Shown here: one piece after another, positions 34,301-44,217 of the stretch | Layout: each line of letters starts with the position of its first letter | Numbering within the stretch: position 1 is the first letter of the stretch | Assembly (NCBI GenBank): GCA_947561395.2 | Contig: OX387195.1 | Location: 1,185,501 to 1,249,500, forward strand | Direction of reading: 5' to 3' | From: Buxus sempervirens | Taxonomy: Eukaryota > Streptophyta > Magnoliopsida > Buxales > Buxaceae | DNA: 64,000 bases | Made by a program: the position numbers and the translations under genes | The notes under the pieces: model-generated | Told to the model about the DNA's origin: nothing | Databases searched by the model: none | What the model saw: the letters and a program-made list of their open reading frames with translations, nothing else

Positions 34301-36339
34301 TTACCTACAATAGAAGCTTTGCTTCCATCACCAAAAGTAACAGTACCACAAGAGTAATCTTCAAAAGATTTAAACAAAGATTTGTCACCACACATGTAAC
34401 GAGAGCAAGCACTATCAAGATACCACATAAGACTATTTCTAGCCTTCAAAGCAACATGAACTACATGACAAGTTAATTCACTTCTTTTAACCCAGATTTG
34501 CTTAGGCTCAGTGGTTTTCTTGGTCATTGAAGCTAATTGTTGACTTAAGAGCTTTGTCTGATTTGAAAGTTCTTTCACTTGTTTAGACAAATTCTCTTGA
34601 GGTTTTCTAGGTGAGGATCTCCTAGAGTTTTGGTTCAAATCCCAACAATTTGGTCTGATATGTCCAGAAATACCACAATAATGACAAATAGGGATAAAAT
34701 TTTGAGATTGGGAACTCTTGGTTGGAACACCCCTAGGTTTTGACCAATTAGACTTTTGACCACGATTTCTACCTTGGTTTGTCTTACCCTTGGAAGGATT
34801 GGACCTATTCTTACCTTTGGTATTCACAACTTGGGTCTTAGAAGAAGATGGAGTATCATTTGAGACTTCCGTGTATCCTAAACCCCTTTTATCAGTTCCT
34901 AATTGACCCATCCCTAGCATATTGTCCACAGTTGCTGAACCTATAGAAAACTTCTGGAGTTGAATTTTAGTTCTTTCAAGCTCTTCCTTAAGAGACTTGT
35001 TCTCAGATTCTAGGGATTCAATCTTCAACTTGTGTTCACCTAGACGAGAAGTAGACTCTTCAAATTTTGCTTGAAGATCTTCTTTCTTGTGCTCTACATC
35101 ATTTAGCCTTTTGAGATTGGACTTTAATTGTTTCTTTGCTTTTAAGCACTCCCTAAACAATTTATCATAAGCATCTTGAATGCTTTCCTCATCATCATCA
35201 GACTCATCATGAGAACCAATTGCATTCACACTTGGTGGAAAGTCTTCATAATTGCTAGAGTCACCACTCCCAACAATAGAGGTGAAAGCCATGTAATTTT
35301 GATTTTCCTCTGTTTTGGAGTCCTCACTATCCTTATCAGATGCACTCTCATCAGAAAGAGTGGCATTCATGGCTTTCCCTTGAAGCTTCTTAAATGTGGG
35401 ACACTCCGACCTAATATAACCAAAACCCTGACACTCATGACATCTGATTTGTTGAAGTTTTTGCAACCTAGAGTCCTTAGGATGTTTGGACTCCCTAGAT
35501 TCAAATTTGATTCTTGACTTTTGATCTCTACCACTAGAACTCCCCTTGGATTTATACCTCTCATTTTCACTCCTTGGTTTCCTCCTTCTAAACATTTTCC
35601 TAAAGTTCTTTACCAATAGGGCAATATCTTCATCTCCCATGGATTCCTCACTCGAATCATTATAAGCCTTTTCTTTACTAGATTTTAGAGCTATAGACTT
35701 ATTTTTCTTAGTAGGAGGGAGAGTGAGTTCATAAGTTTGAATTGATCCTATGAGATCTTCAACCCTAATGCCATTAATATCTTTACTCTCTTCTATAGCG
35801 GTCACTTTGGGTCTATATTTTTCAGGAAGAGACCTAAGGATTTTTCTGACCACTCTATTTGGAGGAATTATTTCACCAAGATTAAAACTAGAGTTCACTA
35901 TATCACTTAGTTTAGCATAGAAGGAATCAAAGGATTCATCTTCTACCATTTTTAGTTCTTCAAACTTAGTGATAAGCATTTGTAGTTTTGAATTTTTCAC
36001 AAGAACAGTTCTCTCATGAGTGATTTGAAAGATTTCCCAAATTTCTTTACTGGTTTGACACGTGGACACCCGTTTAAATTCATCAGCAGAGATTGCACTA
36101 AAAAGTGCATTGACACCCTTAGAGTTGTAGTTAACATCAATTAACTCTTCTCTAGTATAGCTATCTGGGTCTTTGGTTTTTGTCTCACCATCTATAATCA
36201 CGGTTGGAGGATTCCATCCTCTCTCAACACTTCCCCAAACTTTTTCATCTATAGCCTTCAGATAGGCTCTCATTCTAACTTTCCAGTAGGCATAATTGCT
36301 GCCATCAAAGAAGGGTGGGGCAGTGGAGGACTTGTCCAT
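31396..36339 (-). pseudogene. Copia gag-pol polyprotein, broken near the RNase H end
   Basis: The protein starts at an ATG at 36339, 14 codons inside a longer open frame that runs back to the primer-binding site. The open part is 1565 residues (to TAG at 31642-31644); homologous sequence continues in the same frame to TAA at 31396-31398, with a further TGA at 31534-31536. Order by approximate residue: gag (1-290), zinc knuckle [14 protein letters not shown] (about 298; its histidine is Y), coiled coil (about 400-470), second knuckle [14 protein letters not shown] (about 550), protease [11 protein letters not shown] (about 641; the usual DSG is DSA), integrase HHCC from [12 protein letters not shown] (about 760) and DDE core, RT with YVDD (about 1331), RNase H with SDADWAG and [10 protein letters not shown] (about 1500). 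The two stops remove the end of RNase H. Confidence 0.93.
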
Positions 36340-36368
36340 GACTAACAGAGTCAAGGATCTGGTTACCC

Positions 36369-36380
36369 GCTCTGATACCA
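36369..36380 (-). promoter_or_regulatory. Primer-binding site (tRNA-iMet type) of the copia element
   Basis: The minus strand reads TGGTATCAGAGC two bases after the 5' LTR end. This is the standard plant initiator-methionine tRNA primer site for copia elements. Confidence 0.95.
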
Positions 36381-36382
36381 AT

Positions 36383-37594
36383 TGAAAAACACAGTTTAGA
36401 CTCTAAATCACCTAGAGGGGGGTGAATAGGTGAAACCGATTGCGGAATAAAAAAATCTATCAATTAAAAACAAGTTTTTAATTAATAGGCATGCACAAGT
36501 CTGAACAAATATCAATTCATCACACACAATTGCAAAGTAGAGAAGAGACAACACAAGCAATTTGGTGACGAAGGGAAAACTCTAAGAGAACTCTCAAAGA
36601 GAAAAACCCTCTGGGCTACGAGGTGCCACCTCTGGAAATCACTATAAGAAGAAGACTTACAATAGTGGTTCAGACGACCCAACAATGACTCTGACTCACA
36701 ATGTAAATATCTGAAGAACTCTTCAGATTTGCATCCTTGCAACGATTCAGAACTCTGAATATCTCCTTAGTGAAGTGCCAAACGAACTCGCTCAGCAACC
36801 GTAGGAACTCCCACGAGCAAACTCTTCAACCCGGAACTCCAAGGTAGAAAAGAAAGAAGAAGACTGGTTTTGATGGCTCAAAGAAGAAGAGGAAAGAGGA
36901 AGAAGATCTCTCTCTCTTGCACACGTTTTTAGGGTTCTCAAAAACATCTTGGGTGACCCTCATGATAGGCTAGACACTCCTTAAATAGGTTATGAGAAGG
37001 AAGGGAACGAAAAGGAAACAAATCAGAAAAGATCGGATTTCTAAAAAAGAAGTTTGTTTACGAACGTTCGAACGCTTAGCGAACGCGGCTCGAACGTTCG
37101 ATATAAAAACTCACTTTTCCTCTTCTCGTTCGAACGACCAGAGAACGTGCAGCGAACGCTGCTCTCGGGTTTCTCTGTGAACACCAATGGTCGAACGTGC
37201 AGCGAACGTGAGGCGAACGCTGCTCTCTGGTTTCTCTGTGGAACACCAACGGTCGAACGTTCAGAGAACGTGAGGCGAACGCTGCTCTCTGGTTTCTATG
37301 TGGAACACCAACGGTCGAACGTTCAACGAACATGAGGCGAACGCTGCTCTCTGGTTTCTCTGTGGAACACCAACGGTCGAATGTTCAACAAACGGGAGGC
37401 GAACGCTGATTTCGGGTTTTTCTGTGAAACCTCAACGGTCGAACGTTCAGCGAACGTTGGTCGATACTTTACCAATTTTGCCCCGACCTTAACCCCGTTT
37501 GAACCACAACACATAAAACCTACCCAAAAGCATTAACCACTTTAATACAACCTTTTTGACACGGAATTGAAGCCAATACAAAATAAACCTTACA
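36383..37594 (-). repeat. 5' LTR of the copia element
   Basis: It is 1212 bp and collinear with the left LTR, with one fewer partial repeat at the end of the minisatellite. The palindrome cluster lies at about 37055-37452 and the TATA-like CCTATTTAAGG at 36979-36989 (minus strand). Confidence 0.95.
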
Positions 37595-37661
37595 TTGTGT
37601 TTAACTCAAACTGAAACTCTATCTTGCCAAACCTTGGACCAACCATACCCCTGTGTTTGCC

Positions 37662-37669
37662 TATAAATA
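37662..37669 (+). promoter_or_regulatory. TATA box of the Tat 5' LTR
   Basis: TATAAATA in TTTGCCTATAAATAGAGGG. The identical box of the 3' LTR is at 55167-55174. Confidence 0.75.
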
Positions 37670-38908
37670 GAGGGTCTTTCCTCAAGCAAAGGGCCACAAA
37701 AATTTGAAGTCTAAGAAGCTCCAAGAGAAGAGAGGAATCCCTGCTGCCCTGCTTGCTCAATCCAGGTAAGTCCCTTTTCCCTTTTATTTTCTGTCTTCAA
37801 TTCTAGAAGTAATAGGATCATCTCTATTGCTGTAGAATAAGGCCATTTTTTGTATCTAATATTCCTAAGCCTGCCTCTAAGTAGTTCAAGAGTCTCTCTA
37901 GCCGTAAAACGTGAAGAGAGAGCTAGGGGAAAAGAGAACAGGTGGATCCGTAGGGTAGACCCCTATGTGCTCTAATCTGTGAGATGTGGCTGCTTTGGAT
38001 ATCTTGATCATGTTTTAATGCTTTTTACGATGAATCTGATGAATAACATGAATCTATGATGTTTATAGCATGAGATCCCCACTTTTTCTAAAATTTGGAT
38101 TTTCCACATATTTGCACCTACAGCACTGTTTTCGTGAATTTTGTGATATTAGGCTAAGATCTTGGATTTATCATGATCAATATGATAGATCTGGATCCAA
38201 AAGCCTGAAAATAAATTCTAGGGTTTCATGATATGGTTTTTAAATAGTTTTTCATTATTGAGAGAAGACCCTACGGTCTAAGTTCTCCCCTTTTGATGTT
38301 CTTCATCAATGTGGGTATTTTTTATTTTGATTTCTTGATTTAATGTGAAATATGGGCTATATCTATGTCCTAGACTGTTCAAGTTCAATTTTGAAATATT
38401 TTATAAAAATCATATTTTTCCAGATTTCTAGAATTTGACTTGAAGCCAGATTTTTGGGTTTTTCACTTTAAATTGATTTTATTTGATTTTATCTCAATTT
38501 TATTTTGATCATGAAATCCTAGGAATGGTATGATCATATTTGAAAGTTCTCGATCAATCAGACTATTCATATGAAAAAACCATATATTTTTGTCTTTTTT
38601 GTGATCTTTCATGATTTTTATAGCAAGTCTTTTTTTCTTTGTAAAACATGAACAAATACCTGGCAACCACCTTGTGTGGATGAATAGGGGTGCCTAACAC
38701 CTTCCCCTGTTCATAACCTAATCCCCTTACCCATCTCTGGTTGTTTTTTTTAGGAGGGTTATTTTTACCCTAAAATTGCCTTTTGTGCTTATTTAATATT
38801 TTGGTGTCCATTCACACCTAAATTGAATGGTGGCGACTCTTTGTTTAATTTAATCCCATGTGATGATTGAGGAAGTCATTGGATTTGATTTTTCTCATGT
38901 CTCACAAC

Positions 38909-38926
38909 TGGCGACTCTGCTGGGGA
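38909..38926 (+). promoter_or_regulatory. Primer-binding site of the Tat element
   Basis: TGGCGACTCTGCTGGGGA begins two bases after the LTR end. It starts with TGG, complementary to a tRNA CCA end, and resembles the tRNA-Arg primer site reported for Ogre/Tat elements; the tRNA identity is from memory. Confidence 0.8.
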
Positions 38927-40097
38927 CTTGGGGATTTCAACCTTTTGGTGTTTGTTCATGTTTTTGATTTTTTTGATTTGCTTGCTATTTTGTGTTCTTA
39001 AGCATGTTGAGTATGTTTTAAATCGGAATGATTGCTTAAGAATGCATGGGGGTAGAAACATGCTTAATTTTGATTTATAGGATTGTTTCTAGAAACATGC
39101 GTAGGGGAGGTTCGTTTTGCTAAACCATGCTGATTTCTTGCTGTATTTTTATAATAGCATGTTTTAATTTTCAGCATGATCTCCATGATGCGTTTTTGGG
39201 TGTATAACATGATCATATGTTTGCAAGATTGGGTGATTCTTGTAAGCATGTTTTAAGTGCTATAGGATTGTTTTGTGTATTTGTTTTCATATTATGCCTT
39301 GGTTTGTTTATGCATGGCTACAAAAAGAGTGGCAAGGGTTTGGGACGTTGTGAATGCACCCTATTTTTACAATGCACTGTGCACATTTTATTTTTTATAC
39401 AGCCTACCCTTAACCTATAGGAAGTTGAACCCGAATGTGTGTAGCTTGGCGCAACGAGGTCGATACTTCGGAAAGCGAAAGTGAAAACATTCACCTTAGA
39501 ACTTTGGGCTAATGATGTGATGATAACGTGGATCTGTGATTCTGGTCATCACTAGGCTTGAGTGATAAGTTGCCATTAAGCCAAAACCCAAAACCCCTAC
39601 ACTTGAAGGTGGAGTTACACGTTTTTGGTTAAAGTACACAATTACGTGGGGATATGGGTTTGTAAATTGTGGGAAGGCCGTTTGCATGGCTTACAAACCA
39701 GGGCATAATGCGGATGCCATATTGAAGGTAAACAAGGTAACAAGGTAATCCTATTTTTCTACATTATTTTCATGTCATAGGGGTGTCACGGTGGGATAAA
39801 ATTGGTCCCAAAATATGCATGTTTTTTAAAATTGGTGCAGCCCATAGGAAGAGTTTCTAACTTTGTTTAGAATCAATCCTACCCAATGTTCATACAAGAG
39901 GCAACAAAAGGGTACCAAATTCTTCAGTATGGTGTCAATTTGGAGGGGATATGTGCCCTCCCAAACAAGTGTTTTGCAAAAAGGTCAAAGTCCACTTTGG
40001 GACAGTTTAGAAGCCCTGCACTGGGTGAACCGTATGTTTGGATGAGCAATTAAAATGATCAAACCATGTAAAAACTGGAAAAATATAACAGAATTCC
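38927..40097 (+). other. Long untranslated leader of the Tat element
   Basis: No ORF above background and no recognised domain. Ogre elements have an extra ORF here, which this element lacks. A short direct repeat GTAACAAGGTAA lies near 39736-39749. Confidence 0.6.
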
Positions 40098-40232
40098 GTA
40101 AAACCGCATTTAGTACACGGGCTGGGCTTGCCCGTAGTGGTTATACGGGCTCGGCTCGCCCGTGTTTCCTATACGGTCACAGCTTGCTCGTAATTTGAAT
40201 ACGGGCAGGACGAGACCGTACTGTATATGCGG
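40098..40232. repeat. TACGGGC/GCCCGT palindrome cluster in the Tat leader
   Basis: Words ACACGGGCTGGGC, TTGCCCGTAGTGG, ATACGGGCTCGG, TCGCCCGTGTT, ATACGGTCAC, AATACGGGCAGG and GACCGTACTG alternate in orientation. They are the same family as in the LTRs. Confidence 0.85.
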
Positions 40233-40376
40233 TTTTCATGGAATATTCAATTTTAATCAGTTTTTCCCACTAAAATCTTCCTTTAACCTTTAAATAATGA
40301 TAAAGGGAAATGAGTTTGAATAAAATGCTTCAGAAAAAATAAATAAATAAATGAATAAAAAAAATGTGAAAGAAAA

Positions 40377-41170
40377 TCCTTTGGGCCTCTGAAAGCCTTT
40401 GAATTTCAGATTTTTTCTCAAAAACTCTTTGGGCCTCTGAAGGCCTTTGAATTTTAGACTTTTTCTCAAAAACTCTTTGGGCCTCTGAAGGCCTTTGAAT
40501 TTCAGACATTTTCTCAAAAACTCCTTGGGCCTCTTAAAGCCTTTGAATTTCAGACTTTTTCTCAAAAACTCCTTGAGCCTCTGAAAGCCTTTGAATTTCA
40601 GACTTTTTCTCAAAAATCCTCGGGCCTCTGAAAGCCTTTGAATTTCAGACCTTTTCTCAAAAAATGTCCACTGAAAGCCTTTGAATTTCAGATCTTTTGG
40701 GCCTCTGAAAGCCTTTGAATTTCAGACCTTTTTCTTTTGGGGCCTCTGAAAGCCTTTGAATTTCAGATCTTTTGGGCCTCTGAAAGCCTTTGAATTTCAG
40801 ATCTTTTGGGCCTCTGAAAGCCTTTGAATTTCAGACCTTTTTCTTTTGGGGCCTCTGAAAGCCTTTGAATTTCAGATCTTTTGGGCCTCTGAAAGCCTTT
40901 GAATTTCAGATCTTTTGGGGCCTCTGAAAGCCTTTGAATTTCAGATCTTTGGGCCTCCGAAAGCCTTTGAATTTCAGACTTTTTCTCAAAAACTCCTTGG
41001 GCCTCTGAAAGCCTTTGAATTTCAGACTTTTATCAAAAATCCTCGGGCCTCTGAAAGCCTTTGAATTTCAGACCTTTTCCAAAAATATCCCTGGGCCTCT
41101 GAAAGCCTTTGAATTTCAGACCTTTTTCAAAACCCCCTCGGGCCTCTGAAAGCCTTTGAATTTCAGATCA
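40377..41170 (+). repeat. Minisatellite of 19 hairpin-forming units before gag
   Basis: I count 19 copies of GCCTTTGAATTTCAG (one with ATTTTAG), most within GGGCCTCTGAAAGCCTTTGA. Unit length varies from about 34 to 58 bp owing to the CTTTTTCTCAAAAACTCC-type spacer. CTGAAA and TTTCAG arms in each unit can pair. It lies just upstream of the gag frame. The constant spacing needed for a CRISPR is absent. Confidence 0.95.
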
Positions 41171-41403
41171 TTTTCTCTTTATTGTGGGACCTGTTGGAAG
41201 CCCTAGAATATTCCAACAATTCTAAAAAAGAAAAAGAAAAGAAGCAAATAAAGAAACAAAATCCAAACTCGTGTTCACCCAGCTTGCACATAGGCATTCC
41301 TAGGCATGTAAATGAGATTAATTGGGCACTGATTTTTTTATTTTTTCCAGGTACTAATACACTTGCAATTATAGCTCCTGTAACCAGATCAAGAGCTCGC
41401 GCC

Positions 41404-44217
41404 ATGAATGCCATTGAGGCTGAAGCTGATGCTCCTCACCCAGATAGTCTCTTGCTTCAAGAGCAAGTGGCAGGATTGGCCCGAATGCTAGAGAACATAC
41501 TGTCAGTACAGGCCCAACAAGTGCAAGCCCAAAATCAAGCATCCACTTCCAACCCAACACCTCCACCACAAATCAACATTGCACCTCCGGTTCAACCTAT
41601 TCCTGAACCCATCTATGAACCTACCCCTGAACCTATACTGATCAGCGATGAGACAGTGGAGTTAGACAAAGCTAAGGAAAAGGAAAGGATGGGGGAAGAA
41701 GTTGAAAGTAAGTTCATGCACAGACTGGAAATGATCCAAGACGAACTGAGAGAAGTAAAAGGGGTGAACAACTTCGGGAGCACCAACTTTGAAGACTTGT
41801 GCTTGTACCCTAATGTTAACCTGCCAGCTAAGTTCAAGTGCTCAGACCTAGATAAATATGATGGCACTGGCTGCCCCATGAGTCATCTGAAGTTATACTG
41901 TGGTGCCTTATGCCAGTTCGGTCGAGATGAGGGTGTTCTGATCCAGCTCTTCCAAAGGAGCTTAACTGGAACCACCTTGAGATGGTTTGCCACTTTAGAC
42001 AATGGAAAGATCAGAAGATGGAAGGACCTAGCAGATGCCTTCCTGGCTCAATACAAGTTCAATTCAGAAATTGTGCCAGACAGGTACGATATAATGAGGA
42101 TGAGTAAGGGAAGGGATGAATCCGTGAGACAGTATGCCAAGAGATGGAGGGAGACTGCCTCTCAGGTTAGGCCACCTATGCTAGAACAGGAGATGATTTC
42201 CACCTTCATCAGCACATTGGGTCAACCATTCTACAGCCACCTGGTAGGTCAGACCACCACTAATTTTGCTGCCTTAGTTCAAGTGGCTGACCGAATTGAG
42301 GACAGGATCAGGTCAGGTAAAGTAATTGACCACTCTGCTATGATCAGTCAGCAAGACCCCAATCTAAAGAAAGGAAGTGGGTTGAAAAAGAATGGGAACA
42401 AGAAAGAAGGGGAAGTAAACATGGTGCAGCCACCATCAGGCCCTAATAAGCCCATACAAATCAACATACCTGCTCATTTTCCTACTCCATCTCCATCTAC
42501 CCAGGCCCCTATGAGGGTTAATGTTCCAGCAGCACCTTCAGACCAAAAAAAGGTTTTTACTAAGGAGGAAAAGGACGCTTATTTTGCAGCAAGGAGAAAT
42601 AAGGTTTTCACTCCTATTCCAATGACTCCTTCTCAGTTGCTTCCCACTTTATTGCAAGCGGGGTATATCACTTTAAGAGAGCCCAATCCAAATGCATCCA
42701 AGGGGAGAAATTTTGACCCCTCCACCACTTGTGATTACCACATGGGTGCACCTGTGCATCCTACTGACAAGTGCTGGCCTTTGAAACATGCCATTCAGGA
42801 TTTACTGGACCAGAATACCCTATCTTTCAATACGGGAGCTCCCAATCCTCCCAGAACAGATATTGGCCAAAACCCATTGCCTCAACATCATGGGGCAGGC
42901 CCCTCTAATGTCATAGGGGTAATTTCCTCTGATAAAATAACCTTTGACCCATCCCAGTTAATTGCTCCAATAGGGACAACGGTCAAAGTTTATTTTGACA
43001 GAATAAATAAGGAAAAAGAAATAAATATGGTTTCAAAGGGGAATGATAGTGCTGCTAAGAACATTAGTTCTTCTCTGGACCGGGTCTCATCTCTCATGGC
43101 CCAAATGAACATAGCCAAACCACCTTTAGTCGTCAATTACAGTCCATCCACCTTTACTTCACCCATTCAATCAAAACCATCATTGGTCATAAACTGTGAC
43201 CATCTTAATGCATCAGTCACTTCTGTAACCCCTCAACCAAAACAACTTCCACCATTGGTTGTAAATGTGCCTCCTACTCAAATTTCATCATCCAAGTCTA
43301 AACTTCCTCCCTTGGTGATAAATGTCCCCAAGCCTTCCTACTCTGAATTGGCTGTACCATGGAACTACAGTGAAGCTTTTACCACTACATGCCCTACAGC
43401 TGAAAGCAAGGAAGAAGTGAACCTCATGATGAGGTCAGGAAAATATGTAGCGGTGGAAGAAAAACAAAAGGAGACAGAGAAAGAAAAGAAAGAAGAAGAG
43501 AAAAATAAAGGAAAGGCCAAGGTAGGGGAAGATGCCCCTCAGGTAACTAACAGTGAGGCTGCTGACCTCATGAAGGTAATAAAAAAGAGTGAGTTCAATG
43601 TTGTTGAACAATTGAACAAAGTCCCTGCCCAGATCTCAATACTGGGCCTATTGTTAAATTCTGAAAAACATAGGGACTCCTTGTTAAGGATACTTCAGGG
43701 GGCCCGTGTGCCTAAAAACATTGAACCAGACCAACTAGGCCGAATGGTTGGGCAAATTTTATCCCACAATGTCATAACTTTTTCTGAAACTGAAATCAGC
43801 CCAGCAGGATATCATCATGTTGATCCTTTGCACATAACTGTGCTTAGTAAGGGTTGCATGATAGCCCAGGTCTTGATTGATAATGGGTCGGCTCTGAACG
43901 TCTGCCCGTTAATAACCTTTGTTAAGCTCGGTTTGGAGCAAAACAAAATTAAACAAAATGGAAGAATCATAAGAGCATTTGACAGCTCTAAAACACACTC
44001 CCTAGGGGAGGTTGAACTGCCGGTCACAATTGGACCGTATATTTTCAACATCACATTTGAAGTGATGAATATACCTGCAGCCTTCAACCTACTCCTAGGA
44101 AGGCCGTGGATTCATACGGCTAGGGCTATACCATCTACCCTCCACCAAAGAGTCAAATATATTAAAGGGCAAAAGGTGATTACTGTCCTAGCCGAAAATT
44201 TGGTTCCTCCCATGTGA
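41404..44217 (+). CDS. Tat gag-protease part of the polyprotein
   Basis: 937 residues from the ATG at 41404; the frame is open back to 41182, so an upstream or spliced start is possible (a TTTTTTCCAG|GT-like acceptor lies at about 41350). Residues about 135-300 form the retrotransposon gag core (KFKCSDLDKYDGTGCPMSHL, then SLTGTTLRWF). A C-x2-H ... H-x3-C motif (CDYHMGAPVHPTDKC) is at about 442. The protease has LIDNGSALNVC at about 824 and LLGRPWIH. Proline-rich stretches and a K/E-rich stretch (about 690-720) lie between. The frame ends at TGA 44215-44217, but homologous sequence continues in frame after it, so this is a nonsense codon inside the polyprotein. Confidence 0.9.
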   Translation: MNAIEAEADAPHPDSLLLQEQVAGLARMLENILSVQAQQVQAQNQASTSNPTPPPQINIAPPVQPIPEPIYEPTPEPILISDETVELDKAKEKERMGEEVESKFMHRLEMIQDELREVKGVNNFGSTNFEDLCLYPNVNLPAKFKCSDLDKYDGTGCPMSHLKLYCGALCQFGRDEGVLIQLFQRSLTGTTLRWFATLDNGKIRRWKDLADAFLAQYKFNSEIVPDRYDIMRMSKGRDESVRQYAKRWRETASQVRPPMLEQEMISTFISTLGQPFYSHLVGQTTTNFAALVQVADRIEDRIRSGKVIDHSAMISQQDPNLKKGSGLKKNGNKKEGEVNMVQPPSGPNKPIQINIPAHFPTPSPSTQAPMRVNVPAAPSDQKKVFTKEEKDAYFAARRNKVFTPIPMTPSQLLPTLLQAGYITLREPNPNASKGRNFDPSTTCDYHMGAPVHPTDKCWPLKHAIQDLLDQNTLSFNTGAPNPPRTDIGQNPLPQHHGAGPSNVIGVISSDKITFDPSQLIAPIGTTVKVYFDRINKEKEINMVSKGNDSAAKNISSSLDRVSSLMAQMNIAKPPLVVNYSPSTFTSPIQSKPSLVINCDHLNASVTSVTPQPKQLPPLVVNVPPTQISSSKSKLPPLVINVPKPSYSELAVPWNYSEAFTTTCPTAESKEEVNLMMRSGKYVAVEEKQKETEKEKKEEEKNKGKAKVGEDAPQVTNSEAADLMKVIKKSEFNVVEQLNKVPAQISILGLLLNSEKHRDSLLRILQGARVPKNIEPDQLGRMVGQILSHNVITFSETEISPAGYHHVDPLHITVLSKGCMIAQVLIDNGSALNVCPLITFVKLGLEQNKIKQNGRIIRAFDSSKTHSLGEVELPVTIGPYIFNITFEVMNIPAAFNLLLGRPWIHTARAIPSTLHQRVKYIKGQKVITVLAENLVPPM

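Larger units (their letters stand above)
26790..37594 (-). mobile_element. SIRE-like Ty1/copia retrotransposon, complete with both LTRs, TSD TTGTG
   Basis: Two LTRs (26790-28011 and 36383-37594), a polypurine tract next to the left LTR, a tRNA-iMet primer-binding site next to the right LTR and the domain order gag, protease, integrase, RT, RNase H show a copia element transcribed leftward. TTGTG flanks it (26785-26789 and 37595-37599). A second ORF downstream of pol, two zinc knuckles and the large size (10.8 kb) fit the SIRE/Maximus lineage. By eye the LTRs differ by roughly two dozen substitutions plus a 12-bp-scale indel in about 1.2 kb, so the insertion is fairly young. Pol is broken by two stops. 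Confidence 0.95.
26445..38906 (+). repeat. 5' LTR of the Tat element, split by the copia insertion
   Basis: The pieces are 26445-26789 and 37600-38906, about 1.65 kb joined, collinear with the 3' LTR 54761-56401. The TACGGGC/GCCCGTA palindrome cluster is at about 26547-26646 and the TATA box at 37662-37669. The copia insertion lies between the two, separating the cluster from its TATA box by 10.8 kb. Confidence 0.93.

Noticed and set aside
40290-40613. 107-residue minus-strand frame of repeated LKFKGFQRPKEFLRK units
   Set aside because: It is a translation of the hairpin minisatellite upstream of gag.
40377-41170. CRISPR-like regular repeat array
   Set aside because: Plant retrotransposon leader; spacers are near-identical and of variable length, so it is a minisatellite.
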